From: Isoetes taiwanensis
Taxonomy: Eukaryota; Streptophyta; Lycopodiopsida; Isoetales; Isoetaceae
Assembly: GCA_021234155.1 (NCBI GenBank)
Contig: JAJEKV010000087.1
Span: forward strand, 186,001-250,000
DNA: 64,000 nucleotides
Reading direction: 5' to 3'
Part shown: positions 11,811 to 22,756 of the stretch, piece by piece
Layout: each line of letters starts with the position of its first letter
How positions within the stretch are numbered: the first letter of the stretch is position 1
The notes under the pieces: generated by a model
Databases searched by the model: none
What the model was told of the DNA's origin: nothing
The model's input: the letters and a program-made list of their open reading frames with translations, nothing else
Made by a program: the position numbers and the translations under genes

Positions 11811-12514
11811 AGTCGAGAATGTCAGCTTTGACACATTGCAATACTCTGAATGACAACCTCCCTTCTAATTTTGGCCAAAGAGTTGTCACGAGGTCGGGCC
11901 TTTTCGCTATGCTTTCAGTGCTGTTGTTCGCCGTGATTTGTTGGGCTCTGGTGCTCATTGTACGGGTGGTCCGGGTTCACTCTTGACCTTGCTCGAATAG
12001 GCTCTGCTTTTTGCTGCCACTGCTGCCCAATTAACCTTGAAATTTTCTGGATCCTGCTTGGCCCTCTGGCAGTTGTTGAATGCAAATAAAAAGGAAACCG
12101 TCTTCCTTACTTCTCTATTCTTCAATCCTTCTGGGTATATCTTGTTCAACAGTTCAATTATAGCTTCTTCATGCTCTGGCCTTACTTTGTCGATGGATGT
12201 CTTGTTGGGAATGACACCATTGGTGTCCCAAACCTCATTATACTCTGCTGCAGATATCACATCCGTTCGAAATTGAGAGGGATGGACATCCTCGTTTGAT
12301 AGACCCGCATAAGCATGGAAGTCCTTCTCAGTTCGACAATCAGCCAGGTCCGGTCTTAGAGGCACGTTCCTTCTGGGCTGAAAGAAAGCAAGAAAAACAA
12401 ATTAACAGGGCATCGTAAGCCATCAAAATTGGCAGTGCATTTTGCTTTACCCCCGCGCATGGCATCCATTGGAATTACTGGCTGAGCCGGCGGATTAACA
12501 ACCTTCTTCACCAT
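11801..12514 (-). pseudogene. Two-exon gene of unknown function, divergent from the methyltransferase-like gene (copy 1)
   Basis: Exon 1 starts at ATG 12514 (MVKKVVNPPAQPVIPMDAM) and exon 2 begins at 12377 after a TTTCTTTCAG acceptor. Exon 2 encodes a charged, helical region containing F-L-F-A-F-N-N-C-Q-R-A-K-Q-D-P-E-N and ending in K-V-K-S-E-P. In copy 1 the donor is damaged (CGGGGGTAAAG against CAGGGTAAG in copy 2), and the frame is lost after K-S-E-P where several CAG/CTG sites differ from copy 2. No family was recognised. The copy 2 version (30654-29955) is the better guide. Confidence 0.6.
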
Positions 12515-12767
12515 AGTGCGTTTGAGTTTTGGAATACTAGAGTGAATGTGAAAATTCTCGAGCTTCTTCTCCGTGGGCTATTTGGCCGGAGTAGCAAAAG
12601 GTGGGGAGCACGGTTGCAAATTACAAATTCAAAATTCGCTACCCTTCGGGTCACAGTCATTAATTACTTGCATGTGAAGGTGTTATGATTGAAACAGTGC
12701 GCCCTATGTGAAGTAACGGGCATAGCATAGGTTACACTTCAATTGGTGAAGGGTGGAAAAAATAGTA

Positions 12768-15700
12768 TGAAGGGTGGGTGCTGGGTGCTGAACCGCGTTT
12801 TTTTGCTACCCACCAGCATACTTTCACCCAGGACGCCATTATATGCAGCGTGGAGGACACACAGCAATTGCAGTTCCTTGAGTACGTTCTGAAGTGGACT
12901 AACCACGATCCCTCACCGATGATAGCTAGCAAGTTGAATGTTTCACAGGAAAAAATATTCCTACTAGTGCAAAAGGATATGGCTCGGAGCTGCAGTCCTA
13001 CGAATCTTTGTCTCTTTCCAGAATAAAAGGAAACAGGGATATACTGTCTGGTTTCTCGACATGCAGGAAAGGTTTGCTATTAGACAAGAAACCACCGAGC
13101 ATTGCATTGAAAGCTAAACGTGATGAGAAAATGCCGTCGGTCATGGACACAAACTCGTTAAGAGCTCAGGCCAAGAAGAAGAATGTAAGGCCTGCCTCTA
13201 TAGCAGAGGACTCAAGCTGACAACATCAGATAGTGGAGAGCCTTCGTCATCTCGCATCCCCCCCCCCTTCTCGGCCACGTGATTATCTTCTTCGAAAAAG
13301 CTTAGCATGGCAAGGTTATATCCGAATCGCCAACCGAGCTTAAATTCAATCCCGGAAGAACGTAAGTTGGCCGAAAGCAAACCGCATTTAAGCTTGAACA
13401 GCTTTAAACGGTTTTATCCGCTTTGGTGTTAACGGGTTTATGAAGGTATCTATTTTTATTGCGGACAGGGCTCCCGCTAATCTCACCCATCGAACGCGCT
13501 CAAAACGACCATGTGAAGAGCTTCAAGACGTATCCTGGCTGAGAGGTCCTCACACCGCCGACGTTGTCCCCTTCGACCCAATTACTAGGTGATTGTTATT
13601 ATCCATCATGTATGTTTTGTGGCTTCTTAACTAATCGGTGTGCATTATTTCAGGAAAAGGACCACCTGGAGCACATAAGCTGATTTGAAGGGCAAAAAAT
13701 TTTGGATAATTTCTGGTAACCATAGTATATGTGCAGCTCAATTGCTTTGCGGTGGTGTTGGAGAACTGGAACAACGGCTTGAGTTTGCTAAAGCCTACGC
13801 CAGGAGAAGGACCAGAGTGCTGAATGGAAATTTGTCAAATACAGAATATATTGAATTGAGCATTCAGTACAATGAAGTCATTGCTAACACCGTATACAGA
13901 GAGCCTTTGATAGAGAAGCTGCAACAGCTACGGCATCAACACAAGGCGTATGGATGTCCTCCGCAAAGGCCCATTGGTACTGCTACAACATCTGGTATTT
14001 TGTTTTCTTAGCTCATCAACATCGCGGCCGCGATTTCCCTGACCATTTATTTTTTAGGACTTCCACGAGATAGCTACTATAACATTGAAGGTGAAGGAGC
14101 TAAAAGATGAAAAACAGTTCATTTTTATGGAGGAGCGGGTCTTTAAAAAATTAATGGAAGTGGCCAACAAATGGGTGAGCAGAAAACTCTGTGATGAACA
14201 CGGGGATTTACCTGATAGGCCAACGAAGGACTTCTTCAACAAAACTTGGCTAAGATACCTTAGTGGCATGTCTAATGCAGAGGTTTCTCAGGTGCTAGAT
14301 GAGATTTTGGAAGGAAAAACGTACCTTAAGGTGCAAGCCGGATAGCACGGCAGGTTTGATTGCAAGCAGCGCGCCATTGACATTAGAAGCTTGACCTTCA
14401 TGCGCAAAGAGATTGTGTCCTATGCTTCCACATTGCTTCAGAAAGATTACTCTTCCTTCGAAGAATTGTTGTATGACTTTCCCCGCCACGCATACGGATT
14501 CTTGATATATCCGATTCGGACTGACACGCGGAAAGCCAATTACAACAAAGATCATGTCGTGGGTAATTTGCCCGTGCTTTTTTAGAATCGATTAGATCGA
14601 TTTTGAAACCTGAAGAGGCTATCAAAATCAAACAAAAGAAAAATGTTGTTCACGCAGTGACAAAGGAAGGGATTCCTACGTCCACTCCAGTATCTGAGAA
14701 TGCAACTTTGGTGTTCATTGACATTAGGGGATTCTCTACAATATGGACCTGCAAAAAGTACATGGAACTCTTTACAAGAATATCCAGCATGACAACTGCT
14801 AATATTTATCACCTGGTTATTCTGATGCGGTCTGTGAACTTGCCAGATTGCTTGTATAGCCAGAAGCAGATTCAAGGCGGGTCCCACATTTCTGTAGGCA
14901 CATATGACGAGCAGGGATGGGTGAACAAGAAAAAGGTGAAGGAATATCAGTATTACATCACCCATATGTGCATTAACGTTTACCTGTGGTAACGTCGATA
15001 TTGCCTGAGCTCGAGCTTCGTTTGACACCGGTGAGCACAGCACCAAAGAACACCCCCTTGCCACCAATGCCTTGTCACTGGTAATGAAGAAACTGATGAG
15101 AAAATGAGAAACAAATGGCATACTTACTTCACGGGTAAACCCAGATACAAGTTTGTCAGAATTGAAGGTGATCACGTGCTGAAGTGCCAGTTGAAGACAT
15201 CATATGCTTACTACATTGTTGACCAGCTGGTGCCAAGGATGGTTGTGTCCTTGATTTCTTCTCAGCTGGTACTGCTTCCCGTGTCGCCTTAATGCAGGGA
15301 AAGAAAAGTATTGCATTCGAAAGCCAAGGTAAAGTATGCCGATTTCTTAGGGCTTTCTTGGATAAGCTTGAAAAAATGGTTTGCCACCAAGACCGAGGAG
15401 ACAATTGAAGAGGAGAAAGCAGACACTACAAATGATCCCGACAAGATCAATATAAATATTACCCGAAAAAATGATATATCTAAGCTTGATGAAATCTTGG
15501 ATCAAATGGATGAGAAGAGCTACGAGGAAAGGATGCAGGAGACTAAAAAGACTTCTAGAGTTCATCGAGAAAGGTATTAATGCGCTAGAGCCTATGTTTC
15601 AAAAATTGGGGGCTTTAAACAAAAGATTTGATGCCTACATGCCTTTCCCCGACAAAGCGGGTCAAATTTGAATACATAGGAATGGACGTGGAACCTGCAA

Positions 15701-15998
15701 GATCGGGAGGGTGAGCCAAGTGGTACACAAGAGCACCGGGTTGTAGCCAAGAAAAAGACACCCAAAATCGATTTGTGGTGTCCAAAATGGCGATCGGTGG
15801 AAGACAAACAAGAATGGATCCGAGAGGCGGAAGGACCGGATCCACATCTCCAAGTCCTTGCACAGGCCATGTCTGTAGACATCCCAAATGTAACAGGCTA
15901 TACGGAGATGGACACATCCGAGGTTATAAGAAGGGGCCAGGATATCTGCTGAGATAGGTGTTGTACCTGAATCAGTATCAGAAACCCAGATGGAGTAA
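12768..15998 (+). pseudogene. ParB/sulfiredoxin-like plus DNA-methyltransferase-like gene (copy 1, frame-broken)
   Basis: This is a multi-exon plus-strand gene. Coding pieces in order are: 12768-13220 (unassigned N-terminal part with a Lys-rich A-K-K-K-N); 13330-13588, ending V-P-F-D-P-I-T-R; an intron of about 65 bp (GT at 13589, AG at 13653); 13654-14000 with K-K-F-W-I-I-S-G-N-H-S-I-C-A-A-Q, the ParB/sulfiredoxin-like core; a short intron ending in TTTTTTAG; 14058-14345, helical; 14360-14570; 14600-14990 with T-L-V-F-I-D-I-R-G-F; 15104-15330; and 15351-15998, an acidic coiled-coil-like tail with stop at 15996-15998. The S-adenosylmethionine motif (L-D-F-F-S-A-G-T-A) is out of frame here by one base near 15235. 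About 82 bp of coding sequence found in copy 2 is deleted at 15350/15351. Breaks may be partly artefactual. Confidence 0.6.
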
Positions 15999-16760
15999 AT
16001 TCTGCCCCTCTGGCAAAGAAATGTACATTGCTATATCTGAGGAATATAATGTATAAGGCTTTGAAGATTTGCACATCTTTGAGTTTTATTATTGTTTGAG
16101 TTTTGTTTCTTGTATAAACTTTCGGTGAGGCGATCTTTGCTAGCACTTTCTTAGGTTGATTGCCTTCTGCAGACTTCTTCTAAATTAAGAATTCGAATCA
16201 TATGGTAGCTAAACAGCTCAAAATGTTCGCCACCGTGATCTTCGCTATCACTTTGTTTTCCTTTCATCCATATGTAGACCTAAACAGACTTGTGATCTTA
16301 TATCCATGGGCTAGCTAAGCAGCTTCAAATCTTTGCCGTCGCGATCCTGCTGAGTATTTTTACTCTTTCTTGTGGACATCTCTTACTCTGAAAGGAGCTT
16401 GGGATAGCCTTATAAATGTCGAAATCGGATACATCGCTGGTTGTGGTGGGAAATCATCGAAAAAAACGGCAACTTTTACTCTGTTGCAACCACTTACGGT
16501 GTTTTATAGACAACCAAGAACCTATTTCATGCTAAACGAGAATTCTGAATTCTCTAATTAATTAATTCGTGCTTTCATATGATGGTGGTGACATCCATAT
16601 ATGCACACAATTCTTGAAAGCACTCCTTGAGAGCAAAAAGTGGTGGCTTCTTATTCTCTTATTAATGCCTCTTTGCTTCGAATGGCCATGAGTACACAAA
16701 CATATGACTTTCATAACTATATGACTTTGCCCAACTATTTTATGATTGGCCGCGGTCGAT
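15999..16760. other. Downstream region of the methyltransferase-like gene
   Basis: AT-rich DNA with the likely 3' untranslated region (T-rich, about 16000-16150) and no further recognisable gene. It is almost identical to 39803-40556 in copy 2. Confidence 0.5.
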
Positions 16761-17905
16761 GGCCATAAGCAACTAAGGGAAAACAGTTCAGAGTCTTTTC
16801 ACCAAACTGAGGGCTAAATACCAACTGTGGCAACCAATTAGTCTTGCTTGTGTGACCAACGTATCTCAAAATCTTAAAGATGGCTATTTCAATTATGGCC
16901 ACACTTTAGAAAATGCATAGATCTCCAATCCTTCAAATAAACTCTAGACTCTCTTCTACAATAGGCGGTTATCAGAGGACATGCAAAGTTTCATTGAAAT
17001 CAGACCGCCTAAATTGCAATATCGAATTCGATGGCTCAAAATTCAAGTTGAGGACATATACACTCAAAATCTCTTTAGTATATCGACAGCCATAATCAAC
17101 CGAGGGAAAATAGTTCAGAGCTTTTTCACCAAACTGAGGGGTAAATACCAACTATGGCAACAAATTTGTCCTGCTTGTCAGGCCAACAAATCTCAAAATC
17201 TAAAAGAGGGGTATTCCGATTATGGCCACGCTTTAAAAATTGCTTAATTCTCCAATCCTTTTCTAAATCTTTCCCCAAAAGCAAATCCATATCCTACTCT
17301 GCCCATCATCTTCAAATAAACTATGGACTCTCTCTTCTAAAAGAGGCTCAAAAGCAAATCCATATCCTACTCTGCCCATCATCTTCAAATAAACTATGGA
17401 CTCTCTCTTCTAAAAGAGGCTGTTTGTCAGAGGACATGCAAAGTTTCATTGAAATCGATTGCAATATCTCATCCGACGGCTCAAAATTGAAGTTGATGCA
17501 TACACTCAAAATCCCTTTGATATATCAACGGCCATAAGCAACTGAGGAAAAGCAGTTCAGAGCCTTTTCACCAAACTGAGGACTAAATACCAACTTGTGA
17601 GGCCAAAGATATATCTCAAAATATGAAAGAGGGTCTTTCGATTATGGCCATGCTTTAAAAAATGCATAAATCTCCAATCCTTTCTAAATCTTTCCCCAAA
17701 GCAAATCCATATTCTACTCCACCCATCATTTTCAAATAAACTCTAAACTCTCTCTTCTAAAAGAGGCAGTTATCAGAGGACATGCAAAGTTTCATTGAAA
17801 TCAAATAAACTCTAAACTCTCTCTTCTAAAAGCGGAAGTTATCAGAGGACATGCAAAGTTTCATTGAAATCAGAATGTCTAAATTGCAATATCTAATCTG
17901 ACGAT
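16761..17905. repeat. Degenerate tandem array with 330-440-bp units (copy 1)
   Basis: Units begin GGCCATAAGCAACT / GCCATAATCAACC at about 16761, 17089 and 17531. Each runs through CAGTTCAGAG...CACCAAACTGAGG...AAATACCAAC...CTCCAATCC and ACATGCAAAGTTTCATTGAA. A 73-bp subunit (GCAAATCCATATCCTAC... to CTAAAAGAGGC) is duplicated at 17281 and 17354, and a further ACATGCAAAGTTTC block is duplicated near 17780-17870. Reading frames inside follow the repeats and are not thought to be genes. Confidence 0.85.
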
Positions 17906-18388
17906 TGAAGTTGATGATATACAATCAAAATCCCTATGATATGTATAAAGAATAAAGATGATGATATTGATATGCAATTTGGTAATTTTCCCATGCAATA
18001 TTATCTAATTTGTCTTAATATTTACAACAAAAGATACAAGTTTACACATAATTCCTAATGCTTGATCATGCATACATTTTCTAAAGTTTATATGTTAATG
18101 TTTTTTTGTGTCCATTAGATGAAGGTATGATTCCTTGAATATGCCAGATCAACGATGTGAACTTTTACACCTCAGACCCCTGTACATGGCCACGCTCCCC
18201 ATACGCCTCCCATACGTAGACGAAAGAAAATAAAGAAATAAACAATAAACATTTGCACCAGGAAGAAGACACAAAATTTAATTTCCATATTCACAGAACA
18301 CAGCAAACGGAAACACAGTTACATCGCTTCCCATCTCCAGGAAGCACACCATCTGCACAAAATCTGCCCCATTCTAAAGCATCTCAAC

Positions 18389-19298
18389 TAATCCAATTGT
18401 ACAACTCCATTTGGCCTCTACCCTCTAACAACCATGTCTCCATCCAGACGGTAGCGATAGGAAGAGCAGCTGCACAGCCGGTATACTTTCCAAGGAAATC
18501 CATGGATGCAACAAGCGAGTGATGCGTCACAACTGTCTCTAGCACAGAGAATACACATTCAGGAAGAAATCTCCTCACAATCAACCAATCGAATAACACA
18601 GAGGACGAACCCTCAATCAATCCACAAGCTACGAAAGTCGAATTACCCAAATGCTCTTTCTGGAATACACAGAAGAATCTCTTGACCTCGCAAGCAAGCA
18701 CCCTGCAAGATTGTGACAGTGGAAGCCCCATCTCAATCCCGACACTTAGTGGCTGCTACTCCCAAAACATCAACAATTACACAGCCCACAAGAAAACCCT
18801 CCTCCAAACAACCTTATAATATCATCTTAAATTATGATACAGCTAAAGCACGACCCTCTTAGCGTCTGCACTCAGCCAACAGCCCAAGTTGGACTCCGAA
18901 TCTTTGGTTCCAGGCTGGACTGGGGCTTTTAACATGCAAATCGCCCCCTTGGGTCTGATTTCCGACACCCTAAGACTAACTTTAAGCAAATTTGGTACAT
19001 ATCGGGCTTGGGCTGATGCAGATCTCCAGCTCTAATTATGCCGGCTATGGCCCCTTCCACATTTGTCTGGCCCTATTTCCTTCAGGTCACCCCTCTTGAA
19101 CCTATTTCGCCAGTCCCCGCCCGCCTGATCCTGCCACCTCCATCGACCTGCTCTTAGCAGTCCCCGTGAACAGAAACCTGCTATTTTCGACCATGCAAGC
19201 CGCTCATGTCATAACAAAGGGAAAAAAACCCTCCCCCTTTTTCGGCCAACCTTCGCAATAATCATAGGAAAGACAAATTTTGGCGACGTAATTACTTT
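18389..19298. other. Sequence between the two duplication copies
   Basis: This stretch follows copy 1 and has no counterpart in copy 2, which switches to other DNA at 42233. It contains a minus-strand frame (18731-18384, 115 codons) with hydrophobic patches but no recognisable family, and Pro/Cys-rich low-complexity sequence near 19050-19200. If the duplication is a true tandem, part of this stretch may also occur left of base 1. Confidence 0.6.
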
Positions 19299-19733
19299 AC
19301 AAATAATTGTTTCTATGCATTGTAATGTTAATGCATCAAAATCAGCTCCAACTATGCCATCGAATATGACATTACTTACGTGATATTCAAAGATATAGAC
19401 CCACAACCCTACACATGCATAAGGTTGCCCAACACACATTTCTAATTTCTTTAATTTATCAAGAATAATGGCCCATTACCCTTCTAAATCTTCTAAAGCA
19501 ATCTAGGCACTCCAACTGCTAGAGCATACGAGTAATGGCAAAGAACTATCAACAAGGATTACACATTTATATTTACTTATATTATTAGTTATCAACGAGG
19601 GATAACTTAGATTACACATTTATATTTGCTTATTATGATGCCATACATAGATAATCAAGCTTGAGTGAGGAGCAGAAACATACATAGATTAGATCGAACG
19701 ATCGATCTAAGTAGATGGATTAGACCGATCGAT

Positions 19734-20306
19734 CTAATAAGAGCAGCTTCCAACGACGGCAATGTTAGTAGTGGCGCTGGCTGAAGCGCTTCCAAACAAA
19801 TCCAATCCATGGGCACCAAACATATGGGACAGAACCTTACCATCAGAGGTCTTAACCTTGATATCGATGCTCTCAAAGGACCATGACTTAAAGTCAGAAT
19901 GATGTGTAACTTTAGCAGCACAAATGGATTTCAAGCAAGACTGATTTTTATACACAAAAGTATCGACATGGTTTGCCTCAAAGTCGTCGCCTGGCGTGTC
20001 GAGTTCGTCTATGTCGACCACCTCTGAATCCTCAGCATCATAAATCCGAAGAGATACGTCTGAATCGGTACCGATTCGGCCGGTCCTCACCTTTGATCTC
20101 CAAAGTGCAATCTCCACCATTCTGTCAAAACAAAACATTCATCAATTCTATGCATAATATTGAACAATGCCAAACAAATTCTACTCCACCTGAGCCGTTG
20201 GTAGGGCAATATGATCCATAGATGCTTGCCCCCGCGCTGAGACATAGATCAACATTAGGAGCACTAGATTCAGCATTAGCAGACTGCCATACAAGGATGA
20301 TGCCAT
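19734..20306 (-). pseudogene. PLAT/LH2-domain protein (copy 2)
   Basis: Same gene as 436-1006, start codon at 20306. Here the leader keeps its frame into G-A-S-I-Y-G-S-Y-C-P-T-N-G-S-G, which matches a secreted PLAT protein better than copy 1. The C-terminal tail also differs (A-S-A-S-A-T-T-N-I-A-V-V-G). In exchange, exon 2 has one extra T near 20093 that disrupts the first PLAT strand. Each copy is correct where the other is shifted, so an intact gene may underlie the two consensus sequences. Confidence 0.7.
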
Positions 20307-20408
20307 TGCAATGGTTGAGTGTAGGCCTATGATGCTTCCCACGGTCTGGTCTCATATATTATGGGCTAGGTTTTGCATGCCTTACAAATGGCAAAGAGAC
20401 ATCCAGTC

Positions 20409-20458
20409 ATTTCCCTAGGGTTTCTTCTTCCAGATTTCCCTAGGGTTTCTTCTTCCAG
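20409..20458 (-). promoter_or_regulatory. Duplicated telo-box motif (copy 2)
   Basis: Same 25-bp unit pair as 1111-1160, with AAACCCTAGGG on the minus strand upstream of the PLAT gene. Confidence 0.45.
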
Positions 20459-21494
20459 TGGTCCCCCTCACGGCTTCCATACAGGGATGATGCCATTGCA
20501 ATGGTTGAGTGCATGTGAAAATGATGGAAATTAAGAATGGACTAGAGGACCATGTACCAGTGGAAGCTAAACAATGGGCTTCAAAACCACTTCCAAGATT
20601 GCATAAATGGAAAGAAATCATGAGAAACTTGAACAACTCATATACTTGCATATTGTATTGTGCAGGCTAAATGATATTTTAAACCCCAAGAATTTGCTAG
20701 CAAAGTTTTCATGGTGCCCAATATACAATGGTATAATCTTGTGCAGTTAATTCCTTTGCACCAATCCAGTCTCTTTGAGACGATAGATACTGTTATGCTT
20801 TCTGATATTTTACATGACAGATGATGCAAATACACAATCCTAACTAATGCCATAAGAACTCTTGGATCTTATAGAAACTTGCATAGGAAGTAGGAAGTGC
20901 TGTTGAATGGCAGCTCCTACATCGAAGCTTATTAGTACAATAAATATTCAGTAATGTTCAGATTTAAGGCTACAACCATGCAGGCTTGCAGTAAGTTTCA
21001 TCATAAAATGGCCAACCTCAGATTCGTTTGGGAGAATCAGAATATTTCATATCTTCTGATACTAGTACCAGTGTATGCAATAAATTGCCTCACATTTGAT
21101 CATTACTAAAATAAGCTCCTCAAAAACACAGAGAAAATGTGTGGGTGGATTGTCTGATCTTCAAGGTCTTAGTCTTCTTCGCATGACAAGATCGGTAAAA
21201 TGAGTAGGGACGAACTATTCAGCTATAAGATTTCTCACAGGAATATCAAAGCTATATTATGATTCATAGACGAGAACTTCTATACAGAATGAGTGTACAA
21301 CAAACCAAACCCAATGTTGATTGCATCATGAACAGATTAAGAGTACGAAGCTCTTAACAAACTACAGCCATTTAAATACCTACATTTAAGTGCAGCAAAC
21401 TCGGGTCCACTTGCCCAACATATTTCAATCAAATAGACATAGAAGAACAAAGTCAGGAGGACAAAATTGCAGCATGAATTGGAGAAAAAATGCA

Positions 21495-22029
21495 CTAACC
21501 TCTGCTTAAATGTAAAAAGGATTTGTACACATATGCATATCCAGTGCTATGGCTTCCATGTGAATTGAGAACATACGACACACCATTTTCAGGGCTGATC
21601 TCAACCAGATGCTGAAAATATCTCTCTTCTGCATCAGCCTCCCCATACGTTCTGCAGGCACTCAGCAAAGCTAACCATATTTCTCTACACAAAGAACAGT
21701 CTACAGATCTGATCGATTCAATTCCCTTGTACAACTGCGAAAAGATCAATCATACAAGCATAATGATGTATGCTTGGTACAATGCCATATTTCATGCTCA
21801 TACTCTTGAAGTAAGTTAGGCATAAGAATAAGAATGTCACAGCATCTGGCACCATGTGCATTTGACGGCCCCTTTCTAGAGCTCCTATGCTGCCACAAGG
21901 ATTCAAGGTAGCAAGAAATGTAACAGTATTTGGCCATACACCTTCATGTTGTATTTGCCCAAAGCATTCAACTGCTTGCTCTCCAAGTCCATTCTCAGCA
22001 TACCATACCCGGCAATGAGGGTCTTCCAA
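21495..22029 (-). pseudogene. PPR protein fragment (copy 2)
   Basis: Same fragment as 2252-2735, with frames 22029-21718 and 21749-21495. In this copy the E-type end continues E-I-S-P-E-N-G-V-S-Y-V-L-N-S-H, the expected post-repeat sequence of PLS-class PPR proteins. The frameshift near 21720-21745 is shared with copy 1, so it predates the duplication and is probably real. Confidence 0.75.
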
Positions 22030-22218
22030 GAGACAACGACTATGATTAGGGATGTGTCAAATACTTCTCGAACCTCCTTAATAATTCCTTGATAACCTCC
22101 TTAATAATTCCTTGAGAATTACATTCCAAGAGACAATGTCTTTAGTTCTTAATGTAAGCGCTGGTAAGTGAGCCATTCCAGGGCACCTTACCTTAAGGCT
22201 TTCAATTTCTCTTAACAA

Positions 22219-22351
22219 ATGCTTGAAAGGAATGTAGTCTCATGCACTATAATTATTTCAGCCTTTGCACGCCAGGGTCTGCTCAATGAAGTCAAGGAAC
22301 CCTTCAAAGGGATGCCTCAGAAACACATCGTATCCTGGATTGCACTATTTT
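22219..22351 (+). pseudogene. PPR repeat fragment in opposite orientation (copy 2)
   Basis: Identical in content to 2924-3056: a single PPR-like unit on the plus strand (V-V-S-C-T-I-I-I-S-A-F-A). Confidence 0.6.
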
Positions 22352-22557
22352 TTGGCCGTGGCAACTTTTTCATCTCTTTTCTTGGCCTGGATCCACATAA
22401 TGGATCCACATAATATGACCATCATGGTATGGTCTGCACGAGGCAGCTGAACACATGGTCAAGTTTTTTTGAAGACTGTGTGTGTGAAATGTGCTGTGCA
22501 TAGAGAGAACTCTGGAGGCATGTAAACTGTTCACTTTTTTTTTTTTTAAATGAAAAA

Positions 22558-22756
22558 CCTATACTATAAAAGGGCCGCCGTTATCCCTCGGCCTCGGCGG
22601 CCGAGCCCCATAATCATTGGGCAGCGTATAATTATTGGGTGACCATTATATCGCCCAAAATTAATGGGTGTTCTACTAACGTCAACACTCATTGAAATTG
22701 GGGTGGCATGTGAACCATTGAAATTGGGGTGGCCATGGTTAAGGTAGCTAGCCTGA
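22558..22756 (+). other. Possible transposon 5' terminus (copy 2)
   Basis: CCTATACTATAAAAGGG followed by the CTCGGCC/GGCCGAG hairpin, as at 3260. If this is a Helitron 5' end, the only plus-strand Helitron 3' end in the window is at 42493, which would make a 19.9-kb element. That pairing is speculative. Confidence 0.3.

Larger units (their letters stand above)
1..18388. repeat. Segmental duplication, copy 1 (left end may lie outside the window)
   Basis: The sequence from base 1 reappears from base 19299 in the same order and orientation and stays collinear to 18388 (42232 in copy 2). Stretches of hundreds of bases, such as 12000-12400 against 30140-30540, differ at only about one base in a hundred. 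Large differences from copy 2 are: an extra 1148 bp at 8397-9544, no GC-rich LINE in the methyltransferase-like gene, about 36 bp missing near 6853 and about 50 bp missing near 16944. Small differences cluster at CAG/CTG. It could be a true tandem duplication or two haplotypes assembled in series. Confidence 0.95.
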
